Program-made: the position numbers and the translations under genes
Shown: positions 15,693 through 23,199 of the stretch, in pieces
Numbering within the stretch: position 1 is the stretch's first letter
Layout: each line of letters opens with the position of its first letter
The notes under the pieces: model-generated
What the model was told of the DNA's origin: nothing
Database searches by the model: none
Seen by the model: only the letters and a program-made list of their open reading frames with translations
Assembly: GCF_019218885.1 (NCBI RefSeq)
Contig: NZ_JAHUWT010000001.1
Span: 558,001 to 622,000 of the forward strand
Direction of reading: 5' to 3'
DNA: 64,000 nucleotides
Source: Bordetella sp. BOR01
GTDB lineage: Bacteria; Pseudomonadota; Gammaproteobacteria; Burkholderiales; Burkholderiaceae_B

Positions 15693-16262
15693 ATGAAATT
15701 ACGTAATCTGACGCTAGGCATGTTCGCTGCTGGCGCAATGCTGGTGACCGGCGCGAGCATGGCCCAATCCCAGCCTTCCACGCCGGCACCCGCCACCCAA
15801 GAGGCTGCCAAGCAGCAATTGGATGGCGACGATAAGGATTTCCTGGAAAATGCCGCGCAGGCGGGGCATGCGGAAATCGAGGGCAGCAAGATGGCGCAAG
15901 AGAAAGCCAAGAACCCTGATGTCAAAGCCTTTGCCGATAAAATGGTCCAGGACCACACCAAGGTCGGCCAAGAGCTGGCCGCGTTGGCCAGCCAGAAAGG
16001 CTACACCCCGCCAGAGGGTCCGTCGCTGATCCAGAAGGCCAAGATCAAGACACTGAGCCTGACCGATGATGGTTTTGACGAGATGTACATCGACCAGATC
16101 GGCGTGTCGGCCCACGAGGGCGCCGTGAAGCTGTTCCAGGATGCCTCGGCCAATGCCAAGGACCCCGATGTCAAGGCGTTCGCGGCCAAGAACCTGCCGG
16201 CGTTGCAGGAGCACTTGGCCATGGCCAAAGAGCTGCAGGAAAAGGTGAAGGCCCACAAGTAG
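15693..16262 (+). CDS. DUF4142 exported protein
   Basis: This 189-aa protein starts with a signal peptide (MKLRNLTLGMFAAGAMLVTG, cleavage near ASMAQS). The mature part is a four-helix, ferritin-like DUF4142 domain with the repeat-like pair AKNPDVKAFADKMVQDH and AKDPDVKAFAAKNLPALQEH; conserved histidines lie at the ends of these helices (QDHTKVG, LQEHLAMA). Such proteins are periplasmic or envelope-bound, and their function is not established. The ATG at 15693 follows GGAGG. A longer frame starting at 15261 overlaps the LysR gene and is not used. It appears monocistronic. Confidence 0.85.
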   Translation: MKLRNLTLGMFAAGAMLVTGASMAQSQPSTPAPATQEAAKQQLDGDDKDFLENAAQAGHAEIEGSKMAQEKAKNPDVKAFADKMVQDHTKVGQELAALASQKGYTPPEGPSLIQKAKIKTLSLTDDGFDEMYIDQIGVSAHEGAVKLFQDASANAKDPDVKAFAAKNLPALQEHLAMAKELQEKVKAHK

Positions 16263-16298
16263 GAAACCACGCGGGACCACGGCAGTCGTTGCCGGGTA

Positions 16299-16328
16299 CC
16301 AGGCCCTTGCAGGATGCCTGGCACCTGG
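16299..16328. repeat. Intergenic hairpin element, copy 1
   Basis: CCAGGC (16299-16304) and GCCTGG (16316-16321) pair between the convergent DUF4142 and dehydrogenase genes. The right side, TGCCTGGCACCTGG, recurs with one change at 61819-61832, also between convergent genes, so it may be a scattered terminator-like element. Confidence 0.4.
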
Positions 16329-16346
16329 CAAATTTCAATCACGCCC

Positions 16347-17267
16347 TCAAGCTGGGCCCGCCGCCTTGCCCCGGACTTCGACGCCGGCATCCGCTTCCAC
16401 GTAGCGGATGATTTCGGTCATGTCGGCCTGTTCGCCGTACTTGTCCCGGGTGGCATTGAGCAACTGGCGCACTGCGTCGCCCACGCGCAGCGGCACGCCC
16501 AGCCGCTCGCTTTCTTCCAGGCACAGGCGCACGTCTTTGGCCGACAGGCCGATGGCAAAGCCGAAACCGAAACTGCGGCTCAGCACGTATTTCGGGATCT
16601 TGTCTTCGGACGCGTTACTGCGGCCCGAGCCGGCATTGATGATCTGCACCATGATGTCCGGATCCAGGCCGGCCTTGGCGCCCAGCACCAGGGTTTCCGA
16701 CGTGATGGCCAGGGCGGTCACCGAGACCAGGTTGTTGATGACCTTCATGGTCTGGGCCATGCCTGGCCGCTCGCCCACATACATGGCGCGGCCCAGTACC
16801 GACAATACAGGCTGCACTGCCTGGTAGTGCTCGGGGGCGCCCGCCACCATCAGCGCCAGGCTGCCGCGTTCGGCGCCGGTCACGCCACCGCTGACCGGGC
16901 AATCGATAACGGCGATGCCGCGCGCCTGCAGGCCGGCGGCCAGCTGTTCGGCAGCCTGCGGGCCGGTGGTCGACAAATCGATCACGGTCTTGACCGCCGC
17001 GCCGTGCACCAGGCCATCGCTGCCCAGGCCGACTGCGGTGACGACCTCGGGCAGGGGCAGGGACATCAGTACCGTGTGGGCCGCGTCGGCCACTTCGCGC
17101 GGGCTGGCGGCAATGCGAGCGCCGGCGGCGGCCAGGGGGGCCGTGGCCTGCGGGTTGGTGTCATAAATGGTCAGGTCATAGCCGGCTTGCAGCAGGCGGG
17201 CGGCCATCGGTGCGCCCATGCGGCCGATGCCGACGAATCCAAGAGTATCTTTATGTTCAGTGCTCAT
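16347..17267 (-). CDS. NAD(P)-dependent beta-hydroxyacid dehydrogenase (3-hydroxyisobutyrate dehydrogenase family)
   Basis: This 306-aa protein has an N-terminal Rossmann motif GFVGIGRMGAPMAARLL (about 10-26), the family substrate-binding block DCPVSGGVTGAERGSLALMV (about 124-143), and AQTMKVINNLVS with the catalytic lysine near 174. Members oxidise beta-hydroxyacids such as 3-hydroxyisobutyrate, tartronate semialdehyde or 2-(hydroxymethyl)glutarate. It is the last gene of the minus-strand arm of the catabolic cluster, 36 bp after the SDR gene. A second member of the family lies in the plus-strand arm (29826-30716), with clearly different sequence, so the pathway may need two such steps. Exact substrate unknown. 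Confidence 0.9.
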   Translation of the reverse strand: MSTEHKDTLGFVGIGRMGAPMAARLLQAGYDLTIYDTNPQATAPLAAAGARIAASPREVADAAHTVLMSLPLPEVVTAVGLGSDGLVHGAAVKTVIDLSTTGPQAAEQLAAGLQARGIAVIDCPVSGGVTGAERGSLALMVAGAPEHYQAVQPVLSVLGRAMYVGERPGMAQTMKVINNLVSVTALAITSETLVLGAKAGLDPDIMVQIINAGSGRSNASEDKIPKYVLSRSFGFGFAIGLSAKDVRLCLEESERLGVPLRVGDAVRQLLNATRDKYGEQADMTEIIRYVEADAGVEVRGKAAGPA

Positions 17268-17303
17268 GATGGTTTGGCTATACAGAAAGAAAAAGGGAAT
17301 CGG

Positions 17304-18104
17304 TCAGGCGGCAGTCCAGCCGCCATCGATGGGCAGCACCGCGCCGGTGATATCGCGGCCGGCATCGCTGCATAAGAAGCCGATCAGCGCCGCCACGTTT
17401 TCCATGTCGACGAAACGGCCGGTGGGTTGCCGGTCAGCCAGGTAATCGCTTTGCGCCTGCTGTTCGGTAATGCCTTGTTCGCGTGCGATGCCGGCTATGC
17501 GCGTCACAATGGCCGGCGTAGGTACGGTGCCGGGCGACACCGCATTGCAGGTGATGCCGTCTTGTGCGGTTTCCATGGCCAGCGCGCGGGTCAGGCCGAT
17601 GAGCGCGGTCTTGGTGGTGATGTAGCCAATACGGTTGGCGGTGGCCCCCATGCCATAGACAGACGACATATTGACGATGCGGCCCCATCCGCGTGCGCGC
17701 ATGCCCGGCAGGGCAAGGCGGGCCAGGTGGAAGGCGGCCGACAGGTTGACGGCGAGCGCTTCGTCCCAGTGATGGCGGGGCAGGGTGTCGGCAGGGCCGA
17801 AGTGGCGTATCACGGCATTGTTGACCACGATATCGATGCCGCCGAATGCGCGCTGGGCCGCCTGCGCCATGGCCTCGATCTGGTCCACCTCGTTCAGGTC
17901 GGCCGCCTGCAGCAGCACGTCGATGCCATGGCGCTGCGCCAGTTCGGCTTGCGCATGCCGTGCCTGCTCGTCTTCATGCAGGGTGTGCAGCACGATGCGC
18001 GCCCCGGCCGCGGCCAGGTGGCCCGCAATGGCCAGCCCCAGGCTGGTGGTCGAGCCGGTGATCAGGGCGCTGCGGCCGTGCAGGAAGGCGGGGCCGCCGC
18101 TCAT
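17304..18104 (-). CDS. Short-chain dehydrogenase/reductase
   Basis: This 266-aa SDR has the cofactor-binding motif as TGSTTSLG (residues 16-23), VNNAV at 95-99, and the catalytic set S148, Y161 and K165 (YITTK). The second glycine of the usual TGxxxGxG is replaced by serine. Overall pattern and length fit the 3-hydroxybutyrate dehydrogenase-like or 3-oxoacyl reductase group. The start overlaps the lactonase-like gene by four bases (ATGA). It would oxidise a hydroxyl group of a pathway intermediate with NAD(P). A second SDR in the opposite arm (22433-23176) has a canonical TGAAGGIG motif. Confidence 0.9.
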   Translation of the reverse strand: MSGGPAFLHGRSALITGSTTSLGLAIAGHLAAAGARIVLHTLHEDEQARHAQAELAQRHGIDVLLQAADLNEVDQIEAMAQAAQRAFGGIDIVVNNAVIRHFGPADTLPRHHWDEALAVNLSAAFHLARLALPGMRARGWGRIVNMSSVYGMGATANRIGYITTKTALIGLTRALAMETAQDGITCNAVSPGTVPTPAIVTRIAGIAREQGITEQQAQSDYLADRQPTGRFVDMENVAALIGFLCSDAGRDITGAVLPIDGGWTAA

Positions 18105-18916
18105 GCGGGTTCCGCGGGCGGCACGTCCAGGCGCACCGCCTTGCCTTGCAGCTCGGCGCTGGCGGCCGGATAGCGCTGCATGACCTGCGGGTCGTGTCCG
18201 GGCACGATATGGGCTTCGCTGTCGGCCAGCCGGCGCACCAGCTGGTGGCCTTCCAGCATGTCGCCCACGTTGTATACCGCCGGGAACGGCACGCCGTGTC
18301 CGATGTTGCCGTACAAGTGCGTGGCATCCGAGGCCAGCACGACCCAGCCGCGCTGGGTCCAGACGCGCACGATCTGCAGGCCCGCGGTGTGGCCGCCGAC
18401 CAGGTGCACCGACAGTCCGGGCGCCAGTTCGGCCCGCCCGCTGTGGAATCGCACGCGTCCCGCATAGACCTTGCGCACGAATGCCACCACATCTTCGACG
18501 TAATAGGGGTGGCGCAGCGTGCCGTGGCACATGCAGCGGCCGGTGGCATAGGCCGGTTCGGCGTCCTGGATATGGAAGGTGGCGGCCGGGAAGTCGTTCA
18601 ACGTACCGGCATGATCGTAGTGCAAGTGCGTGATGATGACGTCGGGCACTTGCGCCGCGTCGATGCCCAGCAAGGCCAGCCCGTCGGCGGGGCGCAGCAG
18701 CAATTCGCGGCCGCGCTGGCGCGCGGAGTCGGCGTCGAAGCCCGTGTCGACCACGAAGATCTCATCGTCCCGGCGTGCCACCCAGATGTAGTAATCCAGG
18801 TCGGAATCGGCATCGTGGAAGTCGACGTTGCCCAGGTAGTTGTCGGCCGGGCTGCGGCCGCCATGGCGCGCATAGCGGATGGCGTAGACCTCGAACGGGG
18901 CAAGGGGGGCGGTCAA
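18101..18916 (-). CDS. Metallo-beta-lactamase-fold hydrolase, N-acyl-homoserine-lactonase-like
   Basis: This 271-aa protein has the metal-binding motif HLHYDH at residues 97-102, with further ligands at H176 (GGHTAG), D197 (SDATH) and H241 (PGHDP). This is the layout of the AiiA/AttM lactonase branch of the fold, and VVDTGF at 55-60 is also typical. These enzymes open lactones with a dinuclear metal centre in the cytoplasm. Here, as first gene of an operon with two dehydrogenases, opening a lactone or cyclic ester in a catabolic route is more likely than quorum quenching, though the latter cannot be excluded. A clear -10 element (TATAAT) lies 67 bp upstream. Confidence 0.85.
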   Translation of the reverse strand: MTAPLAPFEVYAIRYARHGGRSPADNYLGNVDFHDADSDLDYYIWVARRDDEIFVVDTGFDADSARQRGRELLLRPADGLALLGIDAAQVPDVIITHLHYDHAGTLNDFPAATFHIQDAEPAYATGRCMCHGTLRHPYYVEDVVAFVRKVYAGRVRFHSGRAELAPGLSVHLVGGHTAGLQIVRVWTQRGWVVLASDATHLYGNIGHGVPFPAVYNVGDMLEGHQLVRRLADSEAHIVPGHDPQVMQRYPAASAELQGKAVRLDVPPAEPA

Positions 18917-18977
18917 GGTTTGTCTCCTTGTAGCGCAGCAGCGCTGCGATGCGGGGTTTGAGCCTCTGATTGGTAGG

Positions 18978-18988
18978 ATTGTATTATA
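18978..18988 (-). promoter_or_regulatory. Promoter -10 with overlapping operator-like motif for the lactonase operon
   Basis: On the minus strand a perfect TATAAT (18988-18983) leads into ATACAATC; the -35 region is weak. Read on the plus strand, the 10-mer ATTGTATTAT (18978-18987) is identical to one at 29362-29371 that overlaps the promoter region of the decarboxylase block. It may be a binding site for the FCD-GntR protein encoded just upstream. Confidence 0.5.
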
Positions 18989-19053
18989 GTATTAGCAAAA
19001 ATACCAAAGCCCGGCAGCATGCCATGCGTGCCGGGGCGGGGAACGCAGGCTGC

Positions 19054-19812
19054 TTATTCAGCCGTGATGGCAGCCTGGGTTTCGCGCAGGATCTTGATTG
19101 CCACGCGGGCGGCGTTGCGCACATGCAGGCTGCCGGCCTTGCGGGCGGCGCGGCCATCGCGGGCGGCCAGGGCTTCCAGCAATTCGCCCAGTTCAGCCAG
19201 GCTTTTCTTGGCACGCCCCGGCGCCTGCATGGATGTGGAACGCAGCAGCATGACGCGCGAGTTCAACAGCCGCAACGTGGTGGTCAGGGCTTCATTGCCC
19301 GCCCCGTCGAGCAACTGCTGGTAGAAATAGTTCTTGGCCGACAGTTGTTCCAGCGACCCGCCTTGCGTGAAGGCGCGCTTGAGCGACTGGAAGGCATTTT
19401 GCAGCGCCTTGAGTTGTTCGTCGGTGGCCCGCTCGGCGAACAGTTGGCAGGCCAGGCCCTCGAGTTCTTCGCGCACCTGGTAGATGCCTTCGGCCTGTTC
19501 GGGCAACAGGCGGTCGACGACGGGGCCGCGATGCGGGATGACGTGGATGAGCCCTTCGGATTCCAGTTGCCGCAGGGCTTCGCGCACCAGTGTGCGGCTG
19601 ACGCCGGTCATTTCGCACAGTTCGCGTTCGGGCAAGCGCTCGCCCGGCTGAAAGCGGCCCACCAGGATGGCGTTGCGGATGCTTTCGGTGACGCTGTGAC
19701 GCAGCACCGAAGCGGCGCGTGGAACTTTGAAATCGGCGGGGAGCTCGGCGGCTTTCATGCGGTCGGTGGCAGTGGGTCGGCAGTCGGAATCAGTGTACTG
19801 ATATGGCCGCAT
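19054..19812 (-). CDS. GntR-family regulator with FCD ligand domain
   Basis: This 252-aa protein has an N-terminal winged helix-turn-helix (SIRNAILVGRFQPGERLPE, then ELCEMTGVSRTLVREALRQLESEGL) and an all-helical FCD effector domain (about 110-235), including VREELEGLACQLFAERA. FadR/VanR-type proteins usually repress catabolic operons and let go on binding an organic acid or acyl-CoA. The ATG at 19812 has AGGAAG ten bases upstream; a start at 19758 would give 234 aa and place a 14-bp palindrome (19789-19802) in the leader. It sits between the two arms of the cluster and is divergent from the PrpD-led operon, so it is the likely regulator of both. Confidence 0.9.
   Translation of the reverse strand: MRPYQYTDSDCRPTATDRMKAAELPADFKVPRAASVLRHSVTESIRNAILVGRFQPGERLPERELCEMTGVSRTLVREALRQLESEGLIHVIPHRGPVVDRLLPEQAEGIYQVREELEGLACQLFAERATDEQLKALQNAFQSLKRAFTQGGSLEQLSAKNYFYQQLLDGAGNEALTTTLRLLNSRVMLLRSTSMQAPGRAKKSLAELGELLEALAARDGRAARKAGSLHVRNAARVAIKILRETQAAITAE
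19789..19802. promoter_or_regulatory. 14-bp palindrome at the start of the GntR gene
   Basis: ATCAGT and ACTGAT flank a GT spacer, a perfect 6-bp dyad. It lies in codons 4-8 if translation starts at 19812, or in the leader if at 19758. It could be an autoregulatory site. Confidence 0.35.
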
Positions 19813-19920
19813 TTTAGCTGTACTTCCTGTATGCGATGGGATTGCTGCGCGGCGTGGGGCAGCGGCGCAACCGTCGGACGATGCGGCCCGTGCGCCAGCT
19901 TGCAGAAAAATGAGTATTCA

Positions 19921-19941
19921 ATCATACAATATGTTTATAAT
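19921..19941 (+). promoter_or_regulatory. Promoter -10 and AT-rich motif before the PrpD-led operon
   Basis: A perfect TATAAT at 19936-19941 lies about 90 bp before the first PrpD-family gene. Just upstream, CATACAATATG has 4-bp inverted arms and shares ATACAAT with the motifs near 18978 and 29362. The -35 hexamer is poor, so an activator or weak basal promoter is possible. Confidence 0.45.
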
Positions 19942-20031
19942 ACCGAAAATCCTGCCCGCGGCCTTTTTCAGCGTCGACGGGCATACCAGAAGAATGCCGT
20001 CGGCAGCACGGCGGCAAGGAGACAACGCGAC

Positions 20032-21390
20032 ATGCAGGCAGGTAGTCCGTCCGGTATTTCCCAGGCCCTGGCGCAGTTCATCGCCGCGTGCCGGTGGGAA
20101 GACATTCCCGATCCGATCCGCCACGAGGCGCGCCGGTCGTTGGTGAACTATTTCGCGGTGGCCCTGGCGGGGGCGCAAGATCCCACGCTGGACATTGCGG
20201 TGGCTACCTACGGGCGTTTTGCGGCCGGGCAGCAGGCCGGCCTGGTGGGGCGCCCCGAGCGGTTCGATATGCTCAATGCCGCGGCTTTGAATGCCATGGC
20301 TGCGAACGTGTACGACTTCGACGATACGCACCATCCCACCATCATTCACCCCACGGCGCCCGTGGCGCCGCCGCTGTTTGCGCTGGCCCAGGCCCAGCCC
20401 ATGAGCGGGGCCGAACTGCTGCTGGCTTTCGTGCTGGGCGTCGAAGCCGAGTGCCGGCTGGGCAATGCGGTTTCGCCGGGCCACTATGCGCGCGGCTGGC
20501 ACATCACTTCGACATGCGGTGTGTTCGGGGCCGCCATGGCGGCCGGCAAGTTTTTGAAGCTGACGCCCGAGGCCCTGGTCTGGGCGCTGGGGTCGGCGGC
20601 CAGCCAGGCGGGCGGCTTGGTAGAGACGCTGGGCACCATGGCCAAGAGCGTGGGCGTGGGCAATGCCGCGCGCAACGGCCTGTTGGCGGCATTGCTGGCG
20701 CAACAAGGTTTCGATGGGCCGGCCGCGCCGCTGGAAGGGCCGCGCGGTTTCCTGCGCGTGGCCGCCGACCAACCCGACCTGGCCGCTGTCACGCACGAAT
20801 TGGGCGGGCACTGGCAGTTGGCCGATAACACCTACAAGCCTTACCCATGTGGCGTCGTTCTCAACCCGGTCATCGACGCCTGCCTGGTTCTTGCCGCCGA
20901 TAAGCGGCTGGCCGGCGCGGGCTTGGCGGATATCGAGCACGTCACGCTGACGGGACACCCGCTGCTGCGTCAGCGTACCGACCGGCCCGGGGTGGCCACC
21001 GGCCGCGAATCGCAGGTCAGCGCCCAGCACGCGGCAGCCGTCGTGCTGGCGCGTGGGCGGGCCGGCCTGGCCGAATTCAGCGATGCGGCGGTATGCGAAC
21101 CCGTCCTGCGCGAGCTGGGGGCCAAAGTGGTGGTGCGCGAAGACGACAGCTACTCGGTCGACGGCGTGCAAGTGCGGATCGCATTGCGCGGCGGCGCGGA
21201 ACTGGTGCACCGGGTGGATGCGGCGCGCGGCTCGGCGGCACGCCCGCTGAGCGATGGCGAACTTGAACAGAAGTTGCGCGACCTGGGCCGCGCAGGCAGG
21301 CCCGGCTGGGATCCCGGACCATTGATCGATGCGCTGTGGCACCTGGATGACGCGCGCGACGCGGCGCGGGTGATGGCCCTGGCGGCTTGA
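20032..21390 (+). CDS. MmgE/PrpD family protein 1
   Basis: This 452-aa protein belongs to the family that includes 2-methylcitrate dehydratase (PrpD), cis-aconitate decarboxylase and iminodisuccinate epimerase. The first active-site block is present as YDFDDTHHPTIIHP (about 100-113), followed by RGWHITSTCGVFGAA (about 157-171), TMAKSVGVGNAARNG with the conserved lysine, and NTYKPYPCG. That is close to the canonical set of acid, histidine and lysine residues, so it is probably a working dehydratase, isomerase or decarboxylase on a tricarboxylate-like substrate. The ATG at 20032 follows AAGGAG. It is the first gene of the plus-strand arm. A paralogue of equal length but with a changed active site is at 23200-24558. 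Confidence 0.9.
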   Translation: MQAGSPSGISQALAQFIAACRWEDIPDPIRHEARRSLVNYFAVALAGAQDPTLDIAVATYGRFAAGQQAGLVGRPERFDMLNAAALNAMAANVYDFDDTHHPTIIHPTAPVAPPLFALAQAQPMSGAELLLAFVLGVEAECRLGNAVSPGHYARGWHITSTCGVFGAAMAAGKFLKLTPEALVWALGSAASQAGGLVETLGTMAKSVGVGNAARNGLLAALLAQQGFDGPAAPLEGPRGFLRVAADQPDLAAVTHELGGHWQLADNTYKPYPCGVVLNPVIDACLVLAADKRLAGAGLADIEHVTLTGHPLLRQRTDRPGVATGRESQVSAQHAAAVVLARGRAGLAEFSDAAVCEPVLRELGAKVVVREDDSYSVDGVQVRIALRGGAELVHRVDAARGSAARPLSDGELEQKLRDLGRAGRPGWDPGPLIDALWHLDDARDAARVMALAA

Positions 21391-21450
21391 TTGCCAACGA
21401 GTCGGCGCGCCGCCGGCGCGCCACGCATGAAGCATGGAAAAGGAGGCGAC

Positions 21451-22413
21451 ATGAAGTGGCAGCAGTACACACGCCTGGCGGTGCTGGCCTTGGCCGGCTT
21501 CGCGCTGGCGCAACCCGCAAGCGCGGATTTTCCCGACAAGCCCTTGCGCATCGTGGTGCCGTTCGCCGCCGGCGGCGGTGTCGACGCATTGACCCGGCCG
21601 TTCGCCCAGGAACTGGGCACCCTGCTGGGGCAGACCGTGGTGGTCGAGAACAAGGCCAGCGCCACTGGCCAGATCGGTGCAGCCGAAGTGGCACGTTCGG
21701 CGCCCGATGGCTATACGCTGCTGCTCAGTTCCGCGGCGTTCGCCACGACACCGGCGTTCTATCCGGAAGCACCTTATGACCCGGTCAAGGATTTCGTGCC
21801 GATCACGATCGTGGCCGCGGCCCCGCAAGTGGTGGTCACCAGCAAGAAATTCAAGGCCAAGAGCGTGGCCGACCTGGTGCGCATGGCCAAGGCGGGCGAA
21901 CCCATCAATGTCGCGCTCAGCGGCATTACCGGCATGCAGGCGCTGGCCACCGAAATGATCGCCGCCGAAGCGGGCGTGACCTTCACCAAGGTGCCCTACA
22001 AAGGGGCGGGTGCGGCGTTCAAGGATTTGATCAGCGGCGAGGTCGACGTGATGGTCGACAACCCCGCCTCGTCGCTGCCGCACGTACGCGCCGGCAGTCT
22101 CGACCTGATCGCCACGACCGGGCCGAAGCGCATGGCCTCGGTGCCCGATACGCCCACGGTGGCCGAGACACTGCCGGGCGTCGAGGCCCGCAACTGGTTC
22201 ATCCTGGCCGCTCCGGCCGGCACGCCGGCTGCGGTGATCGAGGCGCTGAACCAGGCCGCAGTGAAGGTGGCGGCCGGGCCGGCGATGCAGCGCTTCTTTG
22301 ACCGCGATGGAACCGAAGCGGTGGCCAATTCGCCGACGCAGGCCCAGGAATACTTGCGCGACGAGATCGCCAAGTGGGGAAAGATCGTCAAGGACCGCAA
22401 CCTGCAGCCCTGA
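21451..22413 (+). CDS. Bug/TctC-family periplasmic solute-binding protein
   Basis: This 320-aa protein has a signal peptide (MKWQQYTRLAVLALAGFALA, cleavage near ASADFP). The mature part has FPDKPLRIVVPFAAGGGVDA, the first ligand-binding loop of Bug proteins, and KVPYKGAGAAFKDLISGEVDV, the second conserved block. Bug proteins bind carboxylates or amides in the periplasm; many exist without a dedicated TctAB membrane partner, as here. An AAAGGAGG ribosome binding site stands before the ATG at 21451. It lies between the PrpD gene and an SDR inside a catabolic operon, so it probably senses or captures the pathway substrate alongside the Liv-type importer encoded downstream. Confidence 0.92.
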   Translation: MKWQQYTRLAVLALAGFALAQPASADFPDKPLRIVVPFAAGGGVDALTRPFAQELGTLLGQTVVVENKASATGQIGAAEVARSAPDGYTLLLSSAAFATTPAFYPEAPYDPVKDFVPITIVAAAPQVVVTSKKFKAKSVADLVRMAKAGEPINVALSGITGMQALATEMIAAEAGVTFTKVPYKGAGAAFKDLISGEVDVMVDNPASSLPHVRAGSLDLIATTGPKRMASVPDTPTVAETLPGVEARNWFILAAPAGTPAAVIEALNQAAVKVAAGPAMQRFFDRDGTEAVANSPTQAQEYLRDEIAKWGKIVKDRNLQP

Positions 22414-22432
22414 ACCGGGCACGGAGCATGAC

Positions 22433-23176
22433 ATGGGAAGACTGGATGGCAAGACGGCGGTCGTGACCGGTGCCGCCGGCGGTATCGGAAAAGAGATCGC
22501 CAGCGCCTATGCGCGCGAAGGCGCACGGGTAGGCATGCTGGACAACAATGCGGCCTTGTTGGCGCAAGCGGTGGCCACGGTGCCGGGCGCGAGCGCCCTG
22601 GTTTGCGATGTGGCCGATCGCGCGGCGGTGCGTACCGCTATCGACGGCTACGCGGAACAGGCCGGCGGCCTGGACATCCTGGTGAACAACGCGGCCTATT
22701 TCTATTACGGCCTCTTGACCGACATGCCCGAGGCGGTGGTGGACAAGATGATCGATGTGGGGCTGAAGGGCGCCCTGTGGTCGCTGCAGGCCGCCACGCC
22801 GCACCTGGCCGCGCGCGGCGGCGGCGCCGTCATCAATCTGTCGTCGGTGGCTGTCTCGGTGGCAATCAAGCATGCCGCGGTCTATAGCTGCATCAAGGGC
22901 GCGCTCGATACCCTGACGCGCCAGCAGGCAGTGGAACTGGGGCCGCTGGGCATCCGCGTCAACGCCCTGGCACCCGGGCCGGTGGTGACGCCGGGCGCCA
23001 GTTCGGTCATCGATGCACAGGGCTGGGAGGCGCGTCGCGCGCGCACCCCCCTGCGCAGATTGGCCGAAGGAGCTGATATCGGCGCCACGGCGGTCTTTCT
23101 TGCATCGGACGAGTCGCTGTCCATTGCCGGCGTCACGCTGAAAATCGATGGTGCCCTGACCGTAATGGGCTACTAG
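22433..23176 (+). CDS. Short-chain dehydrogenase/reductase
   Basis: This 247-aa classical SDR has TGAAGGIG at residues 12-19, NNAAY at 85-89, and catalytic S138, Y151 and K155. D60 in VCDVAD is typical for cofactor adenine binding. The end, GVTLKIDGALTVMGY, is a family-like C-terminus. It follows the Bug gene by 19 bp and precedes the second MmgE/PrpD gene by 23 bp. The ATG at 22433 has CGGAG upstream. It would oxidise or reduce a hydroxyl/keto group of a pathway intermediate. Nothing in the sequence shows which. Confidence 0.9.
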   Translation: MGRLDGKTAVVTGAAGGIGKEIASAYAREGARVGMLDNNAALLAQAVATVPGASALVCDVADRAAVRTAIDGYAEQAGGLDILVNNAAYFYYGLLTDMPEAVVDKMIDVGLKGALWSLQAATPHLAARGGGAVINLSSVAVSVAIKHAAVYSCIKGALDTLTRQQAVELGPLGIRVNALAPGPVVTPGASSVIDAQGWEARRARTPLRRLAEGADIGATAVFLASDESLSIAGVTLKIDGALTVMGY

Positions 23177-23199
23177 TACGTGCCTTGCGGGAACCACGT

